Assembly: GCA_029834535.1 (NCBI GenBank)
Contig: JAQMWT010000334.1
Location: 186,001 to 250,000 of the forward strand
Source of the DNA: Chrysophaeum taylorii
Taxonomy: Eukaryota; Sar; Pelagophyceae; Pelagomonadales; Pelagomonadaceae
DNA length: 64,000 bases
Direction: 5' to 3'
Under the pieces are notes generated by a model. It saw only the letters and a program-made list of their open reading frames with translations, ran no database searches and was not told the origin of the DNA. Made by a program: the position numbers and the translations under genes. This document shows positions 37,984-47,056 of the stretch, piece by piece (the stretch's first letter is position 1; every line of letters starts with the position of its first letter).

Positions 37984-38338
37984 TCATTACGATGATAAAA
38001 AAGACACACAAGGTCGTCGTCGTCGTCGAATCGAGGTTAGAAAGGGAGGGAAGGAGGGAGGGAGTGAATGAGTAGGCTCGGTCGTCGATCGATCGATCGA
38101 TCGATCGAGCCTACCTACCCCTCTGACGGCTCGGCTCGCTATCCGCCGGCGCCCCCTGGAACAAAAAAAAAAAAAACGGCCTGCGTCTCCGTCCTCCCCT
38201 CGTCTTCTAATCCTCCCTCCCTCGCTCACCCTGGTCTCGAGAGAGGCTCCCTCCCTCTCACCGAACATACACCCCACCCTTATACCCTTAGAGTTCACTA
38301 ATAAAACCCTCTTCTCAGAGAAGAAGCATTAATTAATT
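37984..38338 (+). other. intergenic region with simple repeats
   Basis: Holds GAGG-rich sequence, a (GATC)n run at 38085-38108 and a 14-base A run near 38163. It lies between two plus-strand genes and should contain the promoter of the RRM gene. No TATA-like element is convincing. Confidence 0.6.
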
Positions 38339-39877
38339 ATGTTCCAGAGTGGTGGTGGTGGTGGGTACGGTCAATGGGCGCCGCCGGCGACGCCGGGGGC
38401 TTTCGGGTTCCCGGCCGTGTGGCGCCCGCCTCCTCGGCTCGAGGAAGTGAGGTCGCTGTGGATCGGAGAGGTCCAAAACGAGTGGACCGAAGAGTTTGTC
38501 GAAGCCCTGTTCGGCGAGTGCGGAAAGAAGTTCAAGGTGAAGTTGATGAAGGACCGGCCGACCGGAGGTGCCGCGGGGTACGGTTTTTTGGAGTTCGAAA
38601 CGCACGCCGACGCCGAGGAGGTTTTAGCCAAGTACTCGGATCAGCCGATCAAGGGGACGGGGCTGCGTTTGAATTTGCGATGGGGCGGAGGTCACGGGCG
38701 TCAGCGAAGCGTCGCGCCGGCGACGCTCGCCCCCGACTGCTCGATATTCGTGGGCGACCTCGACTACAGCGTCACCGAGGCCCAGCTCCACGAGGCGTTT
38801 GCGACGCGGTACCGGTCGGCGGTCGCGTCCAAGCTGGTGATGGACTTGGCTACCGGAACGTCCAAGGGCTTTGGTTTCGTAAAATTTTCGGACGCAGCCG
38901 AGCGCGACCGCGCGGTGATGGAGATGAACGGGCAGTACGTGGGTGATCGGCAGATCCGATGCACGATCGCAACGACGCGCGACGAGCGCGAGAAGCCTGT
39001 TTTCGACCCGTCTCGCCTCTTGCTGCCCAAGGCGACCGAGGAGGGGGAAAACACGTGCGTCTTCGTCGGGGGGTTGGACGAGTCGGTGACCCCCGACATG
39101 CTGCGGCACCACTTTGGGTTGTTGGGGGATATCGCCTACATCCGGATTCCCCCGGGCCGGGGGTGCGGCTTTGTGGGCTTCGTCCACAGGAAAAACGCCG
39201 AGGCCGCTATTTCCACGCTCCAGGGCCTTCGGATCAATGGCTACAAGGTCCGCCTCTCGTGGGGCTCGATGCGCCAAGGCCCCAAGACCGCGCGCCCCGC
39301 GCAGGTCGTGCGTCCGGGGGCGGCGGTCCTCCCGACGGCGGCTCCCCCCGTTCGAAAGGAGGTCAAGACTCCCTTCGGTGCCCTCACGAACGACTTTTGC
39401 GCCGACTTGCCCGAGCCCCGCCAGCCCTGGGCGAAGCACCCCAACGACCAACCAGCACCAAAGCTGGAGGAGGAGGAGGAGGAGGAGGAGGAGGGGGTCC
39501 CGCCCGTTCCCCCGCGTCTCGCGACCAAAGCAGCGACGGTGCCCATGTCCCCCTACGTCGCGCAGCTCAAAGCCCGGTACGAGGCCTACGTCGCGGCCGC
39601 CGCCAAACCCTCGCCGCGAACCGCGACCAGCGACATCCCGGGGGACCGGTACTCGTTCTACTCGACGCGGACCTCGAGACCCGCGAAGCGTCCGATGACA
39701 GAGGACGAGGTCCACGTCGACAACCACAACTTCGTCCACAAGTTCCTCAAAAAGACCCTCGCCCTCCTCGCCTCGGGCGTCGTCCTCCCGCTCCCGGCCC
39801 CCCGCCCCCTCGCCGCCCACTACGACCACGCCGCCGACACCCCCATGGCCGCTTACGTGGCGAGCGAAGGGGGATGA
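38339..39877 (+). CDS. three-RRM RNA-binding protein, RBP45/Nam8/TIA-1-like
   Basis: 512 residues from ATG 38339. Three RNA recognition motifs: about 38-117 (RNP1 AGYGFLEF), 133-212 (RNP2 IFVGDL, RNP1 KGFGFVKF) and 235-307 (RNP2 VFVGGL, RNP1 GCGFVGFV). Domain spacing matches the plant RBP45/47, yeast Nam8 and SECp43 group, which binds U-rich or poly(A) RNA and acts in splicing or mRNA handling. The N-terminus is Gly-rich. The C-terminal 200 residues are Pro/Glu-rich with a short conserved-looking helix (HNFVHKFLKKTLALL). It ends 42 bp from the convergent FMN reductase gene. Confidence 0.88.
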   Translation: MFQSGGGGGYGQWAPPATPGAFGFPAVWRPPPRLEEVRSLWIGEVQNEWTEEFVEALFGECGKKFKVKLMKDRPTGGAAGYGFLEFETHADAEEVLAKYSDQPIKGTGLRLNLRWGGGHGRQRSVAPATLAPDCSIFVGDLDYSVTEAQLHEAFATRYRSAVASKLVMDLATGTSKGFGFVKFSDAAERDRAVMEMNGQYVGDRQIRCTIATTRDEREKPVFDPSRLLLPKATEEGENTCVFVGGLDESVTPDMLRHHFGLLGDIAYIRIPPGRGCGFVGFVHRKNAEAAISTLQGLRINGYKVRLSWGSMRQGPKTARPAQVVRPGAAVLPTAAPPVRKEVKTPFGALTNDFCADLPEPRQPWAKHPNDQPAPKLEEEEEEEEEGVPPVPPRLATKAATVPMSPYVAQLKARYEAYVAAAAKPSPRTATSDIPGDRYSFYSTRTSRPAKRPMTEDEVHVDNHNFVHKFLKKTLALLASGVVLPLPAPRPLAAHYDHAADTPMAAYVASEGG

Positions 39878-39919
39878 TCAAGGTTGCGAGCGAATGATGA
39901 GGGAGGGAGCCTCCTTGTC

Positions 39920-40636
39920 TTAGCTCGGCGCGTTCCGCTGCGACGGCGCGGCGCGGAACGCCGGAGACGACTCGAACGGGTCCTCGGGGCCGCGGTGGTT
40001 CTTCGCGGCCGCAGCCCACCACAACAACTGCGACACCCCGCGGTCGGCGTACGCGTCCCAACCCTCGGAGGCCGGGCGTCCGTCCGCGTCGAACTGCTCC
40101 TGCGCCCGCGGCACGTGCACCATCGCCGACACCGGCAAACATCCGAGCTCGCTCAGAATCGGCCGGAGGGCGTGCGCGGCGCGCGTGCCGCCCCACTGCC
40201 CCGCGCTGTAGGAGACGATTAGCGAGCTCTTGAAGCTAAAGATCGACGACCCGAAGTGGTCTACGAGATTCAACAAAGCCGGGCCCGGAGCGTGGTTGTA
40301 CTCTGGCGTCACCATAACGTACGCGTCTGCCGCCGCGAGCCGCGCCGCGAGCGCATCCAGCGCCGCCGGGGCCCTCCCGTACGCAAAGTGCGGCTTTTCC
40401 AGCAACGGCAAAGCCTCGACCACGGGGTCCACCACGTCGATCTCGCACCCGCGCCGTGCGACGGCGCGCTCCATGAATGCCCCGACTGCAACAACGAAAC
40501 CGCGTCAACCAACTCAAAAAAGAACACGCCACTCACCGCGCGCCCCGAGCGGGGCGGGCCGCGGCGGCCCGCTGCTCCGCGTCGACCCGAGCACGAGACA
40601 AACGCGCATCGACGACGACACTGTTGTTGTTACCAT
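39920..40636 (-). CDS. NAD(P)H-dependent FMN reductase family flavoprotein (one intron)
   Basis: Predicted exons on the minus strand: 40636-40537 and 40485-39920, with a 51-nt GTGAGT...TTGCAG intron (40486-40536), giving 221 residues. Exon 1 supplies the flavodoxin-like phosphate loop VLGSTRSSG, which the downstream frame alone lacks. Exon 2 carries VTPEYNHAPGPALLNLVDHF and SYSAGQWGGTRAA, the family's FMN and dimer segments. Expected reaction: NAD(P)H-driven reduction of FMN or quinones in the cytosol. The ATG at 40636 gives a short N-terminal extension; a second ATG nine codons later is also possible. Confidence 0.82.
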
Positions 40637-41265
40637 ATGATCGATTCCTACTGGAATACTTCTGGGGCAGTAGATAGAGAGAGGGTTGTTGAAACTCTGT
40701 ACAATAATCATCAAGAGGGTTCAAGATCAGAAGCGCTTCGAGGTCAAGGTTCGTCTGCGCGAAGGCGATCGCGTGTGGACGCTGCTGGGACCACCGGGTC
40801 ACGCTGCTGTACCTCCCAAATCAGGTGCTTCTTCTGCGACCGATGCTCCTTCAACCCCTCTTCACCCCCTCTTCACGACGATCGGCGACTCTTTGTCGAA
40901 CTGCGCGCCCTTCACGATCAATCAACCACACCGGGCGTCATCCGCTCGATCCCCGTCTTCCGTGTGTTCGGAAGTCGGCGATATGCGCGCCGGGTGGTCT
41001 CCCCGCCTCGCTGTCCGCCGGACGGTTTGTATCGTCATCCCGAGCCGCGTGGCGGTCCGCCGTCGCTCGCCACGAAGGCGCGAGCCATTTATCGCGACAA
41101 AACCCGAAAGACGTCCGAAGCCTCTACAAGTAATTTCAGCGTTTGCACCTTCGTTGAAGGGTTTGAACCTTCAACGAAGGTGGAACCTTGCTCAAACTTG
41201 ACCATTTAAGGTCTAGGTATGTCAAAGTTGATTGCGTTTTGGCAAAGCAAGCATTCAATTCATAT
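40637..41265 (+). other. divergent intergenic region, FMN reductase to ABCG transporter
   Basis: No supported gene. The open frames here are shadows without motifs. A 15-bp-stem inverted repeat lies near its right end (41146-41182). Confidence 0.6.
41146..41182 (+). promoter_or_regulatory. perfect 15-bp inverted repeat upstream of ABCG gene
   Basis: Arms 41146-41160 and 41168-41182 are perfect reverse complements (CACCTTCGTTGAAGG on the left) with a 7-nt loop. It ends 83 bp before the ATG, so it could be a palindromic operator, an RNA hairpin in the leader or a small transposon remnant. Confidence 0.55.
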
Positions 41266-44078
41266 ATGAAAGCTTGTTGGTGGTGGTGGTGGGTCTTGGT
41301 GGGGCTCCCGGCGGCGCGGGCGGTGAACGGGAGCGTGAGCGCGGCGTGCCCGGCGCTGACGTGGTCTGAAGTGGTGGAGAAGTCGACGCTCGTCTACAAA
41401 CTAACCGACGCCTGTGCGGCGCTGTTCGAATGCCCGGCTGGATCCTACTGCGCCGCCGGCGCCTACGTCACCGAGTTCGGGGCGGCGGATGCTTTGGACT
41501 ACTTCACCGACGCGTGGTCGGTCGACACGTCCCGGTGCGCGGTGGTTGAGGGGTTTGACGAAGGTACGTACTCTTACGCGTGCGACTGCGGGTTTGGGAT
41601 GTGGTGCGGCTCAAACACGGCGCTGCCGCGGTTCTGCCCGGCGGACTTTTATTGCCGCACGCCGGCGACGATCAACGAGTGTCGCGCGGGGCATTACTGC
41701 AAGGAGGGCTCGACATTCGGACGCCGGTGCAACTTTCTTCAGACGTGTTCGAAGAAGTCTCGTCGACCCGACGACTCGAGCGGGTCGATCGTGGTCTTTG
41801 TCGTACTGACCGTGTTGGCGTTTTTCAGCTTCAAAATCTACGAGTCGCACAAGGCGAAAGAGCGCGACAAGGCCAACACGGAGATGGAAGACTACCTGGA
41901 CCACGTTCGCGCGAGCGCCAGACCGCGTCGCGACGACAAGCGCGCCAAAACGCCTCGCGAGGGCGCGACCGAGGCCCTCAACACGACGGAGGAGGAGAGC
42001 TTTTTCATCGAGTTCAAGGACCTCAGGCTCACGCTGCCCAACGGCGTCACCATCATGCGCGGACCGTCGGGATCGTTCCGTCCGGGAAGAACGACGGCGA
42101 TCATGGGCGCGTCGGGCGCCGGGAAGACAACGTGCGAGAAGCGCCTTGTTCCGATGTTATTGTTGATGCAATTGCGTCATAGGATCATGAACTTGATCAG
42201 CGGCAAGGTCAAGAAGACGAGCGGGACCATCCTCGTGAACGGAACCGAGGCAGAATCGCTCGCGGCGTGGAAGAGCCGTGTTGCCTTCGTGCCTCAGGAG
42301 GTATCTATCTCCCCGTCTGTCGACGCGATTGCCTCGTCGTCCCACGCGCCGATTGCTAGGATATCATGCACCGGAGCCTGACGGTCCTGGACAACGTGAC
42401 CTTCTCGGCCTACATGCGCCTCCCGCGCACGTGGTCCGAGACGCGGAAGCGCGACATGATCGTCCGGACGCTCATCGCGCTCAACCTCGACGAAATCGAG
42501 CACAGCACCATCGGGGACGAATACGAGCGAGGTATTTCGGGCGGGCAGAGGAAGCGCGTAAATGTGGCCATGGAACTCGTCGCGGACCCAAAAGTACTTT
42601 TCATGGACGAGCCAACGTCGGGCTTGGACAGCGTGTCGGCGACGGAGCTCGTGCAAACGGTGCGGTCGACGGCCGAGAAAAACGTGCTGACGGTGGCTGC
42701 CGTGATCCACTCGCCGGGTCCGGCGGCATTCTTCGCGTTCCACGACTTCATTTTGCTCCAAACAGGTGGTCGTCCCGCGTACGTCGGGCCGATGGCGAGC
42801 GTCGAGGCCTACTTTAGGGAGATTGGGTTCACCCAGCCGCCGGAACGCAGAGAGATTCAACCGCTGGCCGACTACATCATGGCGGTCGTCGCTGGCGAGG
42901 GCAAGCCCGACCGTCAATCCGCGACCATCGCGCTCGACGACGACGACGACGACGGCTGGGATCCCGTGACGGGATTCCATCGGCTCTGGCACGCAAAGCT
43001 CGGGATTGCGCCGCCCGCCAAAGACGACGACGCCGGCGACAAGGACGTTGCGTTGGGCCAGTTTGGAGTGTTACGCCTGAAGCGGCTCGCGGGCGACGTG
43101 ATCCACCAATGGTGCGTTTCGTACCCGAGGACGGTCTTTCGCCACCTCTGTCCGTCGTCGTCGAAGGACGCCAAGCGGCCGACGCCTACGGGATTGGAGA
43201 CGTTCGGCCTCTGCTTCAAGCGCGCCTGCGAGCAGCAATACAAGACCCTCAAGGAGTTCGTGCTCGGGACCCTCCTCGTGTTCTTCATAATCGGCGCGTT
43301 TATAGCGGGTCTCGCGCCCGCCAACCTCAACGTGCTCGGGGGGTATCCCCTCGACGTCTGCGACAAGCAGTACCCCCAGCTTCGCGGAACGTGCCTGGAC
43401 CTCCAGCAAAACTCGTACGTGTCGGCGCTCCAGTTCTCGGGATTCATAATTGTCGCGGCGTCGGCGGCCGTCTCGGCGTCGACGTTCGGCGCCGAACAGC
43501 CCATTTATTGGCGCGAGGCGTCCACCAACTTGAACACGCCCGCCTATTTTTTCGCCAAGGTGTGTGCGGACGCCCCCGTGTGTTTTTGCTCGGCCCTCGC
43601 GGTTACGGCGGGATACCTGACCGGGTTTGTCTCGCCAATGCTGTTCGGCCATCTCTTTGCCGCCTTCCTGGAGCTCCTCATCTTCGGGTATCTCTCCGGC
43701 TACTTTCTCTCGTTCGTGCTGCCCTACTCGTCTGTCGCCCTCGCGGGCGTCGGCTGGAGCGTTTTCTGGTGCTTGCTCTTCGGCGGCACGACCACGGTCA
43801 TGTCCGACAACCGCGAGACCCGGTGGGTCTGGGCGCTCTCGCCCGGGCGGTGGGTGAACGAGGGCCTCTTCTACGCCTCGACCATTTACCCCTACGAGAA
43901 GGTGCGGGAGGGCAATTACAAGGGCGAGGATCTCTTCGACATGAGCCGCCAGAAGCAGGAGTATCTCTTCTTCCTCACCTTTGACCAAGCCCTCTCCTGG
44001 GGGGCGCTTTCCCTCCTCATCCTGCTCTTGATCGACCTCGTCCTCATCACCGCGACCAAGCTCGACAAAAAAGTCTAA
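41266..44078 (+). CDS. ABCG half-transporter with Cys-rich N-terminal ectodomain (ABCG24/28-like)
   Basis: Predicted exons 41266-42131, 42183-42300 and 42360-44078; introns of 51 and 59 nt; 900 residues. A signal peptide (MKACWWWWWVLVGLPAARA) precedes a Cys-rich region of about 150 residues and a membrane segment (SIVVFVVLTVLAFFSF). The nucleotide-binding domain has Walker A GASGAGKTT (about 282), signature ISGGQRKR and Walker B VLFMDEPTSGLDS. The C-terminal ABC2 membrane domain has about six segments. Both introns are marked by breaks in conserved motifs: the first follows GKTT, the second splits VPQE|DIMHRSLTV. Plant ABCG24/28 share the N-terminal Cys-rich domain. Substrate unknown. Confidence 0.9.
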
Positions 44079-44235
44079 TTGTAGGAAAAGCAAGAAGAAA
44101 AACGGTCGCCACGGTGGAATTAAATAATGAATTCGCCGAAAAAAAACTTTTTTTTTGTTGCAATAAGAAGAAGACCAAAACCTTAAACCTCTCGTTGCGT
44201 TTGTTGGTGTGGAAAAAAACAACACGAACATCATC

Positions 44236-45787
44236 ATGTGTAGTGGCGAGGGCCCACCAACACCAACAACAACGAAAGGAGGCCAGAAACGCGTCCCGAT
44301 GGGGACGAAGACGACGATGGAGTTGTCCCTGGAGACGATCGAGCGCGCTTTGTCGGAGAGTCCGCAGGAGGAAAAGGTGGAAGAGGGTCTGCCCGGGCCT
44401 CCGCCCCAGCGCGTCGGGCGGGGTGTGTTCGTGACGTTCGCGCTGGGAGGGGCCCTCTTCTCGCAAATTATCGCGCTGACGACGGTCCAGGTGTGCTGGT
44501 TGCGGCTGGGGCTGCGGCCGGGGTTTTTGGGGCCGTGGTTCGCGCTTCACAGCGGGTGCGGGCTCGTCGCGGTCGTCGCGGCACCCCACCCCCGGTTCTC
44601 CCTGGGGTTGGGGTGCGGGGGCGTGGCCGTCGCGGCCCTGGGGACCTGGTTTGCCATGACAAACCGCAAGGCCGCCGCGCTCTGGGTTTTTGCGCTGAGC
44701 GGTCTCGGCGCGCCGTCGGTACCTCTGTTTGTCCGGCTTCGGGCGGCCGCGTTGGCCGACTTCGAGTTCGGCCAGTACGCCGAGGTCGCGAGCGCGGTGG
44801 AGGCGATGGGGTACGCGGTGGCCGCGAGCGGTGCGAGCCTCGAAACGAGATTCGGTCTTCCCGCGGTGGCAATGGTTGCCCTCGCGGCTTCGCTCGGCCT
44901 CTTTTACGCGCACGCTCGATTTTACTCGGCGCATCGCGCGCGCGCGTCCGAGCGCGAAAACTCGCCCTACACGATCGTGTTGTCGGGGGACGCGCCGCCA
45001 TCGCCCCGCGCCGAGTACTACTACTACCATCGCTTAAAAACTTCGCTTCTCGACCCGAAGAAATCCGGGCTTTTTTTCGTGCGCGACCGCGTCTCGTCGG
45101 ACCGCGCTATCCGCGGCTCGCATACTCTCTTCGTGCTGTCGTGGTTGACCTGCGGGGTCGGCTTCCTCGAGACATCCACCAAGATCCTCGCGGCGGTCCA
45201 CTGGGTCCGCGGCCTCTCGCGGCCCGTCTGGCTCCTCTGCTCGACCTGGATTCTGGCGATATCCGTCGCCGGCGTTCAGCCCGACTTGTGGGGATTGTTC
45301 GTCCTCGAGGCGCGATTCACCGCAAAGAACGCCGCCACGGCCCTCCTCGTCGGCGCTCTTGCGTTCGGGGGCCTCGTCATCGTCGACAACAACTGGATAT
45401 TCGCGGCTTCCGTGCTGGTGTCCTTCTGGATTATCGTCGACTTCTCCAGGCGCGCTGCCACCCGACTCGCCGAGAGCTACGTCGTCACGCGCAAGAGTTA
45501 CGAACACTGGGCCGTCCGGCGCGGCGTGCTCCGGGTCGCCGGCGCCGTCCTTGCCTCTTTCGCCTCCCCGACCCTCTACTTCAGGGACCCCCGCTACGCC
45601 TGGTACCTCCAGTCGGTCGCCTGCGTCGTGATCGCGACCATCACCTTGCGCTACGTCCTCACCCACGCGGCCGACATCGGCGTCGCCCACTTCGACACGT
45701 TGGTCGACCTCGAGTCCAAGCTCCGGAACTCGGGCCCGCGAACCCTCGTCTCCTTTATCCGCGACGCCATCGGCCTCGAAGACCTCG

Positions 45788-45821
<34 letters not shown>

Positions 45822-46585
45822 GCAAGAACAACGCCTCGAGACGGTCCCCGAGGCCTCCTTGTTGGCTTCGCCCTCCTCGTCGCCGCCCTCGACGCCCTCC
45901 TCGTCGCCCCCGTCGACGCCCTCGACGCTATCCCCGCCGCGGCGCCGCTCGGCCTCGGCACCCCCAACCCCGGGCGACCCCCTCGCGAAACCGACCTCCC
46001 CGCTCCGCAGCATTCTCAAAAAGTCCGACGACTCCGACGGAACCCTCTCCCCCGACGACGCGGGCTCCCTCCCCCGCGGCAGATACAGGCGCCATGGCTC
46101 CGACGCCTCCGTCGACTCGGACTTTGCCTACAAAAAGCAAGTGAGCTGGAGCAGCGACGTCACGGACCCTCTCCCGCGCAAGTCGCCGTCGCGCAGAAAG
46201 AAGAAGTCGCCAAACAAACCCCCCGTTCTCCTCGTGAGGACGGAGAACGGGGTGGTCAAAAAGCAAGTCAGCTGGAGCGACACCCGCCTTTCCCACCACA
46301 ACCTCCCGGGATCGCCACCCCATCGCGGCGGCCTCCCGGGATCACCGCCCTTCCGCTCCTTCCCGGGATCGCCACCCCATCGCGGCCTCCCGGGATCGCC
46401 GCCCTACCGCGGCCTCCCGGGATCGCCGCCCTACCGCGGCCTCCCGGGATCACCGCCCCACTTTGCGGGACGCCCCGTCTCCTTTCCCCCAAGATCCGCC
46501 GGCAGTGGCGGCGCCGCCTCGCCCACGCGAAAGAACGGCACCCTCAAGGCGTATCGGGCGACCGACCAGAACAACAACAAAAAAT

Positions 46586-46619
<34 letters not shown>

Positions 46620-46710
46620 TAACACACCCCCGGACCTCGTCGAATCCCGCGCCATCGTCTTCACCGAATCCCCTCCGCCATCTTCGTCGCGCGAAATCTA
46701 CGACATCTAG
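44236..46710 (+). CDS. polytopic membrane protein with C-terminal PP1-docking motifs
   Basis: 824 residues from ATG 44236. Residues 55-500 hold about 11-12 hydrophobic segments in two blocks, like a transporter, but no transporter signature is recognised. The cytosolic-looking tail has a Gln run, a Ser/Pro region, RSILKKSD (about 591; a SILK motif) and two KKQVSW motifs (about 634 and 675), which fit the RVxF class. LPGSPPxRG repeats follow, then an Asp run. SILK followed by RVxF is the docking order seen in several protein phosphatase 1 regulators. I infer a membrane-anchored PP1 partner; the transported molecule, if any, is unknown. The stop TAG is part of a locally duplicated sequence (46699-46808). 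Confidence 0.72.
46303..46464 (+). repeat. coding tandem repeat, about 27 bp units (LPGSPPxRG)
   Basis: Six units built on CTCCCGGGATCGCC. Two central units (46386-46439) are nearly identical, so unit number may vary between strains. Each unit has an SP site for proline-directed kinases. Confidence 0.85.
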
Positions 46711-46881
46711 GGAGTATGTGTCTTTAAATGTCGACTGCTAAGAGGGGGGGGGGGGTGGGGAGCATGAAGGATGTGGGTGGGTTTGTGGGGTACGACATCT
46801 AGGGAGTAGGTTATTAGACTGCCACATAAACCGAGTGTTTTGTTTTTAAATGTCGACTGGTAAGAGGGGGGGGTGTGTGTG
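46699..46881 (+). repeat. TTTAAATGTCGA repeat family, locus 2 (two units)
   Basis: A direct repeat of TACGACATCTAGGGAGTA begins both units (46699 and 46789). Each is followed by TTTAAATGTCGACTG and a G run (46723 and 46843). The first unit includes the stop codon of the upstream gene, so the duplication happened at the gene end. The core matches the sequence at 12855-12939. Confidence 0.75.
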
Positions 46882-47021
46882 GTTTTGCTTTGAGGGGGAA
46901 TCAACCCCCCGATCGACGACGCGAAGGCTTTAGAAAGACCGCCGCCAGCGAAGCAGAAGCTCGCGCAAACGCCGCGTTCGCGAACGACACAACCAAGAAA
47001 CCATCATCAAGACCCGTCGTC

Positions 47022-47022
47022 G

Positions 47023-47054
<32 letters not shown>
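47022..47054 (+). repeat. (GTT)n run directly before the AAA ATPase ATG
   Basis: About ten GTT units end one base before the start codon. Reading upstream in frame would give poly-Val, which I treat as 5' leader and not protein. Confidence 0.9.

Positions 47055-47056
<2 letters not shown>

Noticed and set aside
40256-41209. 317-codon frame across the FMN reductase/ABCG intergenic region
   Set aside because: Begins antisense within FMN reductase, crosses the palindrome and ends before the ABCG ATG; no motif.
42132-42182. 17-residue insertion after the Walker A of the ABCG transporter
   Set aside because: It has GT and AG ends, a size of 51 nt, and its removal restores the conserved GKTTxMNLISGK order, so it is an intron.
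46875-47054. N-terminal extension of the AAA ATPase including poly-Val
   Set aside because: Starts without ATG and the poly-Val comes from a GTT microsatellite; ATG 47055 is the first credible start.
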